A stretch of 64,000 bases of DNA from Taeniopygia guttata. Lineage: Eukaryota; Chordata; Aves; Passeriformes; Estrildidae. The position numbers and the translations under genes are program-made. This document shows positions 12,101 to 22,061 of this stretch, piece after piece. The notes beneath the pieces are model-generated. The model was not told the DNA's origin. It did not search any database and saw only the letters and a list, made by a program, of their open reading frames with translations. The number at the start of each line of letters is the position of its first letter. Positions within the stretch are counted from its first letter, which is position 1. The stretch is from the NCBI RefSeq assembly GCF_048771995.1, contig NC_133063.1, forward strand, positions 63,464,514 to 63,528,513, read 5' to 3'.

Positions 12101-12442
12101 GCTTGTGACAGCAAACTGAGGAGATGACAGACTCTACTGCCTCAGACTCTCCCGTGGATGGAACAGAACCCCTGCAGGTTCCCTTGCAAATGCTGCCCTG
12201 TGGCTACAGAAATCCCCTTGTAGCTGAACTCCTTGACAGGAGCTTTACCAAACCAGTGGCACCCTAGTGCTCTTTCTGTTTCAAAATAGCTCAGGCACTA
12301 AGAAAGAGCAGGAAGACATACAAAAGCCACGTTCGGGTACACCCAGGGAAAACCTCTACTTACGTGCCAGGTTAGCGAGGTAATAGCTGGAATAACAAAC
12401 GCCATAAACTCCAATAGCTACAGCAGCAACCTTCTCAATCAT
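1..12442 (-). CDS. Unrecognised multi-exon gene: membrane anchor plus tandem acidic exons
   Basis: This gene model comes from splice signals and phase. It has five exons: 12442-12364, 11442-11405, 2976-2845, 2520-2392 and 112 to beyond the left edge. Exon 1 ends in phase 1 and exon 2 starts with the two bases that complete the codon. Exon 2 and the later exons are phase 0, so every junction is in frame. The predicted product starts with a hydrophobic stretch (residues about 4-24), then a short basic segment. Repeated modules of 43-44 residues rich in Glu, Pro, Ser and Thr follow. The layout (single N-terminal membrane segment, acidic repetitive tail) recalls MGARP-type mitochondrial proteins, but the similarity is weak and I do not assign it. 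The 8.4-kb intron before the repeat exons holds an old ERV. Expression and the true first exon are not shown by the sequence. Confidence 0.5.
577..850 (-). mobile_element. CR1 LINE fragment, near the 3' end
   Basis: Read on the minus strand, the segment matches the region after the CR1 reverse transcriptase: 'gtgcagagaaggacacgggagctgg' type wording, then 'gtttcagcctgga'. It is the same fragment as 3730-3988, one in each copy of the duplicated unit, so it was present before the duplication. Confidence 0.65.
851..1489. other. Unassigned insert within a CR1 copy
   Basis: This stretch separates two CR1 pieces (577-850 and 1490-1705) that would be adjacent in an intact element. It is C-rich on the plus strand, with several overlapping ORFs in different frames, none recognisable. 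An inserted repeat is the likeliest explanation; I found no clear LTR ends. Confidence 0.4.
1490..1705 (-). mobile_element. CR1 LINE fragment, end of ORF2
   Basis: On the minus strand this encodes the characteristic C-terminal part of CR1 ORF2 (QVAKKAKGILACV), with stop codons and frame breaks. It is nearly identical to 10790-11000. It supports one CR1 copy in the ancestral duplicated unit, later split by insertions. Confidence 0.7.
1706..2391. other. Intronic sequence without a recognised gene
   Basis: Minus-strand frames at 2322-2110 and 2237-1896 are open for 70-113 codons but show no known domain. The right end (2330-2391) is the duplicated intron flank that leads out of exon cassette 2. 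Confidence 0.35.
2392..2520 (-). CDS. Tandem exon cassette 2 (43 codons)
   Basis: The acceptor is TCTTGCCACAG and the donor is CCA|GTAAGTGCC; the length is 129 bp, phase 0. The module reads SALAPSPPGEAEEEKIEKYD and ends EPESSEP. It is clearly homologous to cassettes 1 and 3, with one codon fewer than cassette 3. Reading frame and splice sites are intact. Confidence 0.6.
2845..2976 (-). CDS. Tandem exon cassette 3 (44 codons)
   Basis: The exon is bounded by an acceptor (TCTTGCCCCAG) and a donor (CCA|GTAAGTGCC), with length 132 bp, phase 0 at both ends. It encodes an acidic Pro/Ser-rich module containing IEQYDREAPSGVT and ending EPESSEP. Flanking intron sequence is shared with cassette 2 on both sides, so exon and intron were duplicated together. 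It is the first cassette met by the transcript. Confidence 0.6.
3187..3479 (-). mobile_element. Solo LTR (ERV), 293 bp, with 4-bp target duplication TATC
   Basis: Read on the minus strand, the element starts TGTCGTCC, has a TATAAAAG promoter-like box (about 3286-3272) and an AATAAA signal shortly after, and ends GACACA. TATC occurs immediately on both sides (3183-3186 and 3480-3483). The paralogous unit at 1-850 lacks it, so it inserted after the duplication. A 4-bp duplication suits a class I ERV. Confidence 0.75.
3730..3988 (-). mobile_element. CR1 LINE fragment, second copy of the duplicated unit
   Basis: Paralogue of 577-850, with the same CR1-type wording on the minus strand. It is cut at 3988/3989 by the A-rich class II ERV; the corresponding CR1 ORF2 part reappears at 10790. 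Confidence 0.65.
4739..5404 (+). pseudogene. gag: ERV gag remnant (capsid C-terminus and nucleocapsid)
   Basis: The frame at 4739-5092 carries a beta-retrovirus-like capsid segment (around 4840-4990, with the 'LAFVNANDDCKKI' type motif). After a frame break, 5160-5290 shows two degenerate Cys/His knuckles, CFRC and CPQY...NC; in both, one zinc ligand is changed. Not functional. Confidence 0.75.
6033..6480 (+). pseudogene. pol: ERV reverse transcriptase core remnant
   Basis: Codons around 6160-6255 encode the RT 'NWPLVIIDIKDCFF' and 'APRFAFSVP' blocks typical of beta-like retroviruses. The catalytic YIDD is preserved at 6396-6407, in another frame from the preceding block. Several indels break the gene. 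Confidence 0.8.
6602..6856 (+). pseudogene. pol: ERV RT thumb/connection remnant
   Basis: An 84-codon frame with 'LQQLLREINKMKPIL...LAPLFDLL', the usual RT thumb and connection wording of class II ERVs. It follows the YIDD region at the expected distance and ends in a stop. Confidence 0.65.
7290..7800 (+). pseudogene. pol: ERV RNase H and integrase N-terminal remnant
   Basis: About 7315-7410 reads as the RNase H segment with AAVVKAF and ITDSTYV. About 7490-7680 reads as the end of RNase H (IKAHSSLP) and the integrase zinc-binding region, with two His in an HTFFHQNTQALVH stretch. Stops interrupt it. Confidence 0.65.
7801..10213 (+). other. Distal part of the A-rich ERV, no readable gene
   Basis: Expected to hold the integrase C-terminus and any env. 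All frames are heavily interrupted. Composition is very A-rich with few G on the plus strand. I could not identify env domains. Confidence 0.4.
10214..10230 (+). promoter_or_regulatory. Polypurine tract of the A-rich ERV
   Basis: Purine run AAAAAGAGTGGGGAAA immediately before the 3' LTR start TGTAGG, the normal site of plus-strand priming. Confidence 0.65.
10231..10767 (+). mobile_element. 3' LTR of the A-rich class II ERV
   Basis: Starts TGTAGGAATATATAAAAGG after the polypurine tract. It contains AATAAA near 10714 and plausibly ends at ACACA (10767), just before CR1 sequence resumes. The first about 110 bases pair with 3989-4100. The 3' boundary is approximate. Confidence 0.55.
10790..11000 (-). 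mobile_element. CR1 LINE fragment, end of ORF2 (second copy)
   Basis: Nearly the same sequence as 1490-1705, in the same orientation. It continues the CR1 copy broken at 3988 by the ERV. Confidence 0.7.
11405..11442 (-). CDS. Exon 2 of the tandem-exon gene (38 bp)
   Basis: The acceptor context is CCCACTACAG and the donor is GTGAGT. Reading from the split codon supplied by exon 1 gives Arg, then HLKHVISSAGPK, ending exactly at a codon boundary. The 38-bp length fits (2 bases plus 12 codons). Support is the fit of both splice sites and phases to the neighbouring exons; no homology is known to me. Confidence 0.45.
11443..12363 (-). other. Intron between exons 1 and 2 of the tandem-exon gene
   Basis: No gene, RNA or clear repeat seen. 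Bounded by a consensus GTAAGT donor on the right and a CCACTACAG acceptor on the left. Confidence 0.35.
12364..12442 (-). CDS. Exon 1 of the tandem-exon gene (membrane anchor)
   Basis: ATG at 12442-12440 opens 26 codons beginning MIEKVAAVAIGVYGVCYSSY and ending ...ANLA plus one base, followed by a consensus donor GTAAGT (12363-12358). The segment is hydrophobic enough to span a membrane once. The frame is open for some codons upstream of the ATG, and a possible acceptor (AG after CTGCAC) lies about 10 bases before it. This could therefore be an internal exon rather than the first coding one. Confidence 0.5.
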
Positions 12443-12910
12443 TGTAGCACTGCTGTGCAGATTTGCTCCACCATCAGAAAAATCAAGGCTCTTGTCAGTG
12501 GGCAGCTCCCACTGACAAACGCCTCAAGCAGGAGGATGCTCCTGCCCTGAGCGAGCCCTAGGGCTGCTCTGACACTGAGGCCTTCCGTGCACCAAGACAA
12601 CCTTCTGATGCCACCATGACCACATGGCAACCATGCCCTGACATCACAATGCAAGCACTCTATATTGGCCAGTGAATTTAGGCAGAGCAATAACCAACCT
12701 TCCGTACAGCAAACGCAAAATAGCTGGGGAAGTTCTCCTCTGTCACAAAGCAGCACAAATTCCCCTCGTGGGCCAAACCCTGTTGTTCAAGGGATCCAAG
12801 AGTAACTCCAGGAGTGCACCAAGCACCTACAGCCTGTACCCGAACTGAGCACTCAGATGGGACCCAAGCAAAGGAAACCAGACCAAGAAAATGGCCCAGA
12901 GCATTGCACA

Positions 12911-13315
12911 CCTGAGAAACAACCCTCACTTTTAAAAATTTAAAGGTTTATTAAATCTTAACAAAGGACTGAATAAGGAAAACTTGCAGCACTGGGAGTC
13001 TCTATGAACATTACATAGAGCAGCTCATCTATCAAATGGTTGCTCTGCCTTTTATACCCTTCATCCTGCCAAAGTTTTGTCAAAGTTTTGCCATCCACTG
13101 GTGGAGATTTCTTTCTTACCTCTTGACTGGAGGTCAGGTGTTGTTACACCACACCTCCTGGTCACAAGCCGGCCCTCCCCAAAAGCCCTGACTACCAAGG
13201 CTATTGCAAGGGGGAGGGGAAATAGGACTATGGGAGCCTATATTACAATAACATCACTATACATTTTTATATCCACATAATATCTACCTCTTAACAGTGA
13301 GAGCCAACTGTTACA
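12911..13315 (-). mobile_element. LTR-like element with promoter and polyA signals
   Basis: On the minus strand a TATAAAAGG box (about 13057-13049) is followed about 100 bases later by AATAAA (12952-12947). The left end begins TG...(12911) and the right end could be CA near 13315. No internal retroviral genes or clear target duplication, so probably a solo LTR. Ends are approximate. Confidence 0.5.
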
Positions 13316-13337
13316 TTACTCATCTATAGCACACAGA

Positions 13338-13885
13338 GCCAGGAGAGAAGGCACTGTTGGCATAACAGCTGAAACAATTCCTAACAAATCTCCCACATAT
13401 CTGCACGTTTATTGGATACGCCCAGGGCTCCTGAGGATGTACATCTCTGCCTTTATTCCCCTTTGGAAGCAGTCAAACTGGCAGCACCTGCCCACCAGCA
13501 GAAGCTGCTCCGAGCTGGGAACACAACTGGTGGTGCTGATTTCCAGAGGCTTCTGTGTCCCAGGAGAAGATAAGGAAAGAGCGGATTGAGAGGTGCTGGC
13601 GCTGCTGCTGCTCTGTGCCAGAGAGCCCCGGCTGGGCAGGGCACGGCGCTGCAGGCTCTTTCTCCTGCCAGAGCTGGGCACACCTGGGAACAAGGCATGG
13701 CAACTTGTGGGAAACCAAGAGCTTTGTGGGGGCTGCATTGTTCAGCACACACTCAGGCCATCTGTGACACAGAGTTCTGGCACCTAAAAAGATAAAGGAG
13801 AGGCAAATAGCTGGGAGAGGTTTCATTTTGACCTTTCTTACCTGTTCACAGAAGTTGCCAAAATGAAAGTTACAGAGCAGGGCCT
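13338..13885 (-). repeat. Dispersed 550-bp repeat, copy 1, resembling spliced terminal exons
   Basis: Shares high identity with 31788-32336 in the same orientation. Read on the minus strand it has a donor-like GAACAG|GTAAGA (about 13847), a short possible intron ending TCTTTTTAG, then about 350 bp open in all three frames, and AATAAA at 13415-13410. One frame is Ser-rich (SSSSASTSQSALSLSSPGTQ). This looks like a terminal exon of a multicopy gene or a retained 3' end, but codon use does not decide the frame. Confidence 0.5.
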
Positions 13886-14064
13886 GTTCCCTGCTGCCAG
13901 CTCAGGATTGGAAAGGAGGCATTTGTTTATTTCAGTACTCGGTGCATAGGGAATCACTCCCCTAACACCTGCACAGCCAGCAATCTCACTTATTAGTTTG
14001 TATCCATGGAACTAAGACATATTCAATACTTTGCTGAAATTCACAGGCTAAACATTCCTCCAAA

Positions 14065-14361
14065 TTATTTGACATATTTAAATAATTTCTCAGAATTTAT
14101 TGACATCAGAGTAGAAGTATCCTGTAGGTCCCTGGTGGTCATTGCCACAGGTTCAGGAGGAGACTCATGCACAAAAGAATCTAAGACACAACTGGGCTTG
14201 CCAAGCAAATGTATTCCATTAGTTGCAGTAGCAAATAATACCAACCCCTGGATTCCCAAAAATCCGCTGAGCAGGAGAAGGAGTTGGAGTGTGGTGCTCG
14301 GCGACAGGGGCAGGTAGGCAGTGCATTTCCAGGACATGCCCTGGATCAAAACGGTGCACAC
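14065..14361 (-). CDS. Unrecognised ORF with hydrophobic N-terminal segment (possible ERV env leader)
   Basis: A 98-codon frame has a Leu-rich hydrophobic stretch around residues 26-46 (LQLLLLLSGFLGIQGLVLF), followed by polar sequence, then a stop. This resembles a signal peptide. No glycosylation cluster or other retroviral gene is next to it, so it could be an env remnant or chance. Confidence 0.25.
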   Translation of the reverse strand: MCTVLIQGMSWKCTAYLPLSPSTTLQLLLLLSGFLGIQGLVLFATATNGIHLLGKPSCVLDSFVHESPPEPVAMTTRDLQDTSTLMSINSEKLFKYVK

Positions 14362-16979
14362 GTCATCCTTCTCACCCCTCCAGCCCAGAGCCAGGCCTTA
14401 TACCTCCTGCTCAGGAGTGGAATTTTCCCAGTTACAGCATCAGCTCACACATGGCTGGCATGTGAGATGAGGCCAGGATGGCTCCAGATACTAAGGCCAT
14501 GCCAACAACGGCTCCATTATGCATTGCTCCCCTTTCAAACCTTAACTGCCCACCGATTGACCCTACATTGTTTCTCTTTCAAGGGTCCTGTTCCCACCCA
14601 TTAAACAATACACTTTTCTTCATTGTCTTGTCAACCTGCTCAAACACGGATCAAATATGGCAGGGCCTCGGACATGACTCCGGTTCCTGACACAGTCATT
14701 TGGGAACTATTCCATTCCTCAAATTCTCCTTTGCTGGTCAAGAGCCTCTTAAAAACATATCTTCCCTTTGAATGCATTCCAGCTACCTTCTTAGCAGGAC
14801 CACTCTCTTTATTCTCAAGGCTAAAATAGCACTTGCACACATTAGGCACTGCAGTGGGGCAATACGGGGTTCAGCACTGCCTGTTAAAGCTAAAGGGATT
14901 CACAAGCTTAAGCCCTATTGAATACACTTGACATTTCTCCTTGCTGTTCTGGGAATCAACACAAGCATTTCATCAATACGCCCTTCAAGTGCTCTTGCTG
15001 AGTGAAGCCACATGGCTGTGTCAATACAGCAGCTGGGACTCAGTTTTTTCATGCATAGAAAGCCAATTTTTTATTCACAAAACTAATTTTTATACTGTTT
15101 CCACAGACCTCATGTTTAATTCCAATTGCCTGGTTCTTTTCTTGTCCACACAATTCACTGCTTAGAAGGTGTTTTTGTGTGGACTTGCTAAGACTCTCTC
15201 TTTTACTCAGGTGTTTACAATTTTCCTTTGTGGACTCCCATTGGACAGATTTCCTGATTATTACAGATGCAGTTTTCTTACCACAAGAGCTTGTTGTGCT
15301 AACTGCAGTCATGATTTTTCACATGGGAATTTAGCTAGCTGTACGTAGAAGACATAACAGGCCAGCTGCTCATTTTTAGGAGAGTAAGGCCTGATTTTAT
15401 AAGGCCTTTCTTTGACAATACCCCCTACCTGTGTGCAACACATTGTGACTTTCTTTGAGAAATTAAGGAAGAAAACACAGATTGCCTACTGAAATATTTC
15501 TGCTCTCTTCCAAATCAGTTCACAACTCAAGCAAAACCCTCAGGCGCATCCCCGATTCCCTCTCTCCCAGCAGCTCCAAGCTGCGGCATGGCACAGCTCT
15601 TGCTGTGTGCCAGGGAGCACAAAGCAGGCCGGCCTGCTGGCCCTGAATATTTCTGCAAAGCACTCTGCAGGTCACAGCTTTGCTGTGGCTCAGTACAGAA
15701 GTGCAGGCGCTGCCTCCCAGAGCTGTGTGAGGCACTGGCTCCTGCAGCCGGGAGCTGACAAGCTGTCCCTGCCTCCCGCTGGCCCATGGTCCCCTGGCAC
15801 AAGCGCCGTGCCTGAAGGACGCTGCCCTGTGCTCCAGCCTGCCGAGCAGCCCGGCTCCCTGCCCCGGTGCCCAGAGTGCTGCACACACTGCTGACCTTTG
15901 CCAGGAGTCGCAGGGCAGTCGGCACAAGAGTGGGAATGCTGAGCCAGGCCACCGGCCCTCGGCTGCCCTTGGCCTTTCTCTCCTCGGGGCAGTGAAATGC
16001 CTGCAGCTTCATAAGAGATCTGAGTGGGAGAAGCCCCGGTCAGTCAATCCTGGGGCTTGGTAGCAAGCTCATCTATGATATTTGGTAACATCTCACCCTT
16101 CCTGGCTTAATAAAATTTGTAATTTGTTCTCTGTCTTCCATCTATAAGGGCCCTTTGCAAACAGGAAAACAGAAGACAGCATGGGCCGAATGTCCATGGA
16201 AACTGCAGTATTCATGTTCAGGATCTTTTATGAGGGAACTCAGGCCACAGGCACAATGCTTATATGTTAGAACTTATCTTTAAAAACCAAAAACCTTCAA
16301 ACTTTAACTGATTTAACCCTTATAGAAAAGTCTAACTATTAAAAACAACCTGTAACCCATTTATGCCTTGAAGAAAAACCCAACACCCAGAAAACAATCT
16401 GTAAACAGAAAAAACAAATTTGTAAGCAAGAAAAAGTTTGTAAGCATGAGAAATAGTTTGTAAATAAATCAAGTTCTTATATAAACTGTCCATGAAGTAG
16501 GTAGACTTCAGGATGTTTGTCTATGCTTTCCACTGTCCACTGAAGGGTATTTTAGGCAGCTGAATATCATAGGGTTATTAGAACGTTATATTATTTACTT
16601 AAGACTCAAAGAGGGGGGTGTACCCTCAGCCCAACCCCTTTTACCCCCTTCTTCTTTGTATAATAAGAAAAATAAGGACAAACATAGTTTTTGAGCACTG
16701 CGTGGATCTCTTTTTCACTATGAGGACTTGAAAAAAAACATTCTTCCGGATGAGTGAGAGTGAAAATTTAACAAAGTAAAAATCTGTTTGGATTTAGGTG
16801 AAATGTACCACTTTGAGCTTGCTAGCATATGTGAAATATGTTGTTTAGTCTAATAACTACAGCACTAGCAAAGTTGTCCCAGCTAAGGAAGAGATAAGAA
16901 AGACTCCTCAGTCCTTGTAACAGACAGGGCAGAATGACCCAGGTGTTCTTTCTGTACTTTCTGACAAAAACTGAGTCCA
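14362..16979. other. No gene recognised
   Basis: Contains a GC-rich block (about 15530-16010) with overlapping open frames on both strands and no known domain, and AT-rich sequence after 16080. The block is probably repeat-derived. Confidence 0.35.
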
Positions 16980-17217
16980 AGTGTAACTAGCGCTAAGTGT
17001 AACGCAAAATCAGCATAATGAATATGCATGAACCTATTGTGAAATTCTATGCATATGGAAATTAGGGTAATAAAAAAGGATCAGGAGTTCTCAGGGGTGC
17101 GCATGTCCATTGAAGGGCAATGTGTCCCGACATGCGTCCACAGCGCTGTGAATAAACATACCGTTCCCTACAAATCTTTATTGGAATTATGGGGTTTTGA
17201 TTTTTCTCCGCGTTTCA
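16980..17217 (+). mobile_element. LTR remnant related to 33407-33968
   Basis: Shares the arrangement GAATATGCAT ... GCATATGG ... TGTGAATAAA (AATAAA at 17151-17156) with the LTR at 33.4-34.0 kb. Ends CGCGTTTCA, comparable to the other copy's ATCGCTTCA. The 5' end is not resolved. No target duplication seen. Confidence 0.5.
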
Positions 17218-17429
17218 TGAGGCTTTTTTCATTTATCTCAATGGAGCATCTAGGTTTCCTAATGTATTTTTCTTTACCAGCCAGGTTCATGGCTTGATCA
17301 GGGCCATCAGCTTGGCTGGGGGAGGTTTTTTGTATTTATACTTTAAAAACAAACTTTTAATAATATCTAGTGCACAAAAATTTTAGACACAAATAACAGC
17401 GCAAGCAATACACCCTTCTCCCCTTGTTA

Positions 17430-18165
17430 AAAGTTAGTAATTTTGTTAGTGATTTAATAAGATGACTTTTTACTTTTAAAATGATGACAAGTGGCAGAAC
17501 TTCAGTTAAAGAACTGTTATAAGTAAAAATTGATCTAGCTAAATTAAAAGTAATAAAACCAGGTTTTATTTAGTGATCAAATTCAGTCTGAGCTAGCTAC
17601 AATAAAAAGGACAGTGCTGAGCCCGGGATCAGCACTGGATGAGACACAGGTCTGACTGCTACAGCATAGGGTCCTTTATGTTTCACACAAGACTGTCTCT
17701 CTTAAGCGGTTTTTATACAGTTTATTTTGCTTGAGGCAGAGTTTCAGTGATCAGGCTTTTTTTCCTATTTAGAGTCTTACATATTTATAGAATTTCTTTT
17801 CTCTGTGTTGGGGAGAACAAAATGGTGTCTGGAGAGTGATGTACACCCCTGACTGAGTTACTGGAACTTGGCATTGAGATGTATTTCTCTGGTGACTCTA
17901 GCAATCTCAATCTTGGGTAGTTATTGAGAGGATCATTGCTTGGGAGTTACTAGGATCACTTTGAGAAACAATTTATCTCTGGGTAAGCTATCGGTATTTG
18001 TTTGTAAATTAAGTTTTCCTCCTTTTTGTCAGGGGTGGTCTCAACATATGTGAGGTAATCTCTTGGCTCAGACTCACATGTTTTATACAAATATTTCTTA
18101 GTAATACTAAACATTACATCTATATTTTACTTTATAGGCACAAATTACTCATATTACATATAACA
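17430..18165 (-). mobile_element. 3' LTR of the minus-strand ERV1
   Basis: Starts TGTTATATG at 18165 directly after a polypurine tract. A TATAAAAA box (17717-17710) is followed by AATAAA (17570-17565). A second purine tract followed by TGTATTGC near 17430-17410 marks another possible LTR start, so the end given is approximate and two LTRs may be stacked here. Confidence 0.5.
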
Positions 18166-18180
18166 ATCCTTCCCCTTTTA
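18166..18180 (-). promoter_or_regulatory. Polypurine tract of the ERV1
   Basis: Minus-strand AAAAGGGGAAGGATTG: a purine run ending at the LTR start. It lies about 260 bases after the end of env, as expected for a gamma-like retrovirus. Confidence 0.65.
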
Positions 18181-18438
18181 TATTAATACATTAATTCGTG
18201 CTTTTCTAAAAAGCTTTGTATTTAGTGGATTTTCTTTTGATCTTGTGAAACTGTCTTATAATTTAACTAGTTTAGTCCTTAAAAACTCTTAGTTCTCTTT
18301 GGTCTCATTACTCTACTCTTCATTTGGAATTTCTTGGTAAAGCTTGTAAAAGTCCCCTTCTCCCTTTATTTGCTCTTTGAATCTGGCTAAAGGATCTGTT
18401 GTTCTACTGTGTGGATTTTCTTCTTCTAATTTTGTGAT

Positions 18439-20530
18439 TTAAGATACTTGATTTAATTTCCCTGTAGTACATTCTGGGTCTGTGGGCATGGCAGCTACCT
18501 GCATACCCTGCACTACTGAGTATATTAACTTAATAAAGCAGGGTATCAGGCAGGGCAGGAATAGGATTCTAGCTAGTGAACACAATATAAATAATATATA
18601 TCTTTTTTTACTAAGCTCTATTAAACAAATGGACTCACTAGGATGCTTGGAGTATAGAGTTCTATTTTTGTACTGGGACATGTGCTACTTGTTTAATTTC
18701 GTTCACTAGGTTTTTCTATAATTATCGATCTCTAGACAACACTTTGTTTTATTAAATTCTCACAAACTCTCTCTTCTTTGGCTAGTAAACAGTCTAGGGC
18801 CATCTTGTTTTGATATACAAAGGCTCTTATTTGGGAGTGTTGTTTAGATAGTAACTCGAGGGCATCTGAGGTGTGCTTTGAGACAATTTCTACTACTGCT
18901 TGGAGCTTCATTAGTCAGTTTAATAGATAAATTGGGGTCTTATACCTCCAACTCCCATCTTGGGCCTATGTCGTGGGACTAATATTCTATTATTCTTTCT
19001 GCAGGCCACTCTTCCTCTCTCTAGGCCTGATCTTTATCAAAGATCGGGAATTTATTTTTCAAATCCTTTTTCTTTTTACTTAAGGTTTTATATAATGGAT
19101 CCCCTAGTGAGTTGCATTCTGAGTGGGGCAGGGTAAAGAAAACAGGCCTTATCAATCTTATTGTGCACGACCCTTTCTACCACTGAGGTTGTTCACTGTA
19201 TGCTTTCTTCCTGCAAATTTAATATCAACTATTGGGGGCTTTTTATTTAACCTTTGTGGTTTTGGGCTCATTCTAGAGTCTTCTTAATTTACTTAAGGAT
19301 TGGTAAGGATTAGCTCTAGGGCTTTTGTTCTAGTAGAGTCCAATTTTATTATTTATTTGCACTTGGCCCCTTTTTCCCAGCTCTAGTACCCTGAAGAGCT
19401 TTCTGGCTGCCAGATCTTGTTTTTGTTGGAGGAGTTTACCATCAAAGTGGATATACATGGAGTGTACCTTACTATTTTAGTATACTCTTTTCCCTCCTTG
19501 CTAAGGTAGAACATTCTAATTACTCTCTTGTCTAAAACTTATCCCTCAGGTTTCTGAGTTATTTTAGGAGTTGCTCTGGGGCTAAACTTTTCCTTTTCTA
19601 ATGCTGGTTTTCAGTGGATTTGAGCCCTCTGCAAATTTAGCAATTGGATAGTCTTAATTTTGTTGCAATTTTTTGCATCAGATCTACAAACAGGTTTTGG
19701 TCTGAGGCAGGTAAACTCTAATTGGTGTATTGTCTCTCTAGGTGTTCATATTGTTCACTTAGGGTTCTCAACCTTTTCTTTTCTATCTTATTTTTTCTTA
19801 TTTCTGCCTCGTGTCTTTTTAGTTCTTGTGTTACTTGTTTTATTTTACTCTTTGGGTCTACTCTTTCTTTATTCTTTGAGGAGCAGAATATCCTGTCATA
19901 TTGCAGACAAACTCTGTCATCTTGATCTTCTAAAAGGTTAAGGATAACTGGTTCATTTCTGAGGGATAATTTGGTCTCATATTTTAAATTCCTCTGACTT
20001 AGTATGTCTTTCTTCTTATCACACACATATTCAATAGATTATTATTATAACACAGTGGGTTCGCCTGAAAATAAGCTACAAATAATGACTCTATTTTCCC
20101 CCCTAATCCATGCTGTGCAGTTATATTTGTCACAGGCTGAGACAGATATTTGTTCAGCGTTCTTCTTATGTATTTTGTGCTCTGACTGCCCATTTTTAGG
20201 GGTTGCTCCTTGTAAATAACACTTCATCTTTTTTTTAATCCACGTACCCCCTGCTGAGTGCTGTTTATGGAACAATGTTTTATTTTACGCTTGCTGCAGT
20301 TCCTTGGGGCTGGGAATATTGGAGCTTCTGATTCTCCTTGTCTTTTCTGGACAGTCTGTATGCTTTGTCTGCACCCATTGCCGGGGCTCCGCACTTCTGT
20401 GGTGGGCAAGTTATTTATGTGTGTACTAGTCTTGAGGTACATTGCTAGACTCAGGTACATCAGGATTACTCCTACTATCAATATTCTTCTGCTTTTGTTT
20501 GCATCTACTGGGTTGCTACTAGCAGCGGGT
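18439..20530 (-). pseudogene. env: ERV1 env remnant
   Basis: On the minus strand, 20481-20224 opens with a hydrophobic leader-like segment, and surface-subunit frames follow with breaks (20275-20045, 20026-19718). The transmembrane subunit is recognisable: a heptad-rich segment and immunosuppressive-domain-like region at about 18911-18745, then the membrane span with a Cys-containing 'PCLIPCFIKLI' end near 18600-18530 and a cytoplasmic tail ending 18439. Frame breaks mean it is not a functional glycoprotein. Confidence 0.65.
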
Positions 20531-21158
20531 TAAGCCATCTTCTCAGCAGTAAGAATAGTCTTCTGTGATATCATGCTAGGACTGAGCTGCGTGCCTCTGT
20601 TTAAAGATGCCCTATTTGGATAGTTTAACAATATCTGAGCTGCAGAGTACTTTGTTTAATTTCCAGTACTCAACAGTAATGATTTGAGCTTTTGGTCGTA
20701 ATTTTCCCCTCAGCCTGTTTTGGAACAAGTGAAACTAAATTTCAGAATTTACTTCAATTATTCTTAGCTTAGTGGCGAGCCCTAAGACACGGTTAGTTAG
20801 GCACAGTTCCTCTTCTAAGTACTTACTGCATAAATTTTTTGGCTAATATCTCTTTTTACAGTGCGTGATCTAAACTTTGTTACAATACTTGCATATTAAA
20901 TGCACAAATGGATAACATTTACAATTAGGTTCAGTGCACTTCATCAGGTTCTTATTAGTCATTTACTTGGCTGTTGCAAGGTTATCTTCAGGTTGCTAGG
21001 GGGAGAGGTGACTTTCTACTGTGGCGTCCCTTCCCAGAGCTCAATTTTTTCACTCAAGATGTGCGTGTCTAACTCTTTTCTGCCATTCGTACTGCTATGC
21101 CTGTAGTTACGAGGACAAGAAAGGGGACTTCCCAGTGAGGTGACAGGGTGGCCTCTTT

Positions 21159-21359
21159 CTAGGTCTTTAAGAGTACTTTTTCATTGGGCTGTACTTTATG
21201 TATGAAAAAACCCAAAGGGGTACTTTGTGTTATTATTCCTTGCTTCCACACTTCCTGAAGATTCTTGCTTATGGCTATGAGCAACAGCTGTATCTGTCCA
21301 TCCTCTATCCTGGGGTGCCCCACTGGCATTCTATGCTCGTATGGCACCTCGTACAGCAC
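21159..21359 (-). pseudogene. pol: ERV1 integrase C-terminal remnant
   Basis: A 66-codon frame with YEVPYEHRMPVGHP and KVQPNEKVLLKT, the C-terminal wording of gamma-like integrases (the 'LYG..P' and 'GD.V.VK' blocks). It is out of frame with the catalytic core upstream. Confidence 0.65.
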
Positions 21360-21545
21360 TTCAAAGGGAGAATAGCCCAGTCTCAGAATGAGACATGGTC
21401 TGGATATTTAGCAGGAAATGTGGCATCTGGGAAGCTTCAAAGGGAGGCATTTTACCCAGGACATTTTTGTTTCCAAAATTAATTTTGCTAATTGGGCTTT
21501 TAATGTTTGATTCATTCTTTCAACTTGTCTGGAGCTCTGAGAATG

Positions 21546-22061
21546 TTATGGGATGTGGTACTCCCACTGGATCCCTAGAGTGTTGGCTACTTGCCTAATG
21601 ATTTCAGAGGTGAAGAATGTCCCTTGGTCTGAATCTATGTATCTTACTAACTTATATCGGGGTAGGATTTCTTCTAGTAGAAACCTCGATATCGTTTGAG
21701 CCATAGCCCGAGAGCTTGGAAGGGCTTCTACACAGTGAGTTAGTTTGTCTACTATTACCAATAGGAATTTATATCTCTCCACTTTAGGCAGATCAGTGAA
21801 ATCTACCTGAATTCTTTCAAAAAGCCGGTATGCTACTGGGCGACTTCCCAATACCACATACTGGGTTTTTGCCCAATTAACTTTTTGACAAATCATACAC
21901 CTTTGTACCTCTTGTTTTGCTAATTCATAAATCCCCGTATACTTGAAGAATCTCAGGAATTGCTCTGCCAGGGCTTGGGCTCCCCAGTGTGTCTGTTGGT
22001 GTAATCTCCCCAGGATTTTTCTGGTATAGTTTTTAGATAACAGCTCTCTCCTGTCTGGCAA
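21546..22061 (-). pseudogene. pol: ERV1 integrase zinc-binding and catalytic core
   Basis: A 171-codon frame. The HHCC zinc finger has its two His in LHQQTHWG and its Cys pair in CMIC. The catalytic core shows the first Asp in QVDFTDLP and the second in SDQGTFF; the Glu lies beyond the frame break. The core is well preserved compared with the flanks. Confidence 0.75.

Noticed and set aside
14065-14361. Definite ERV env gene
   Set aside because: Only a hydrophobic leader-like segment is visible; no fusion or TM motifs nearby, so kept as unassigned.
15520-16012. Overlapping ORFs up to 161 codons on both strands
   Set aside because: GC-rich block where many frames are open; no domain or splice context.
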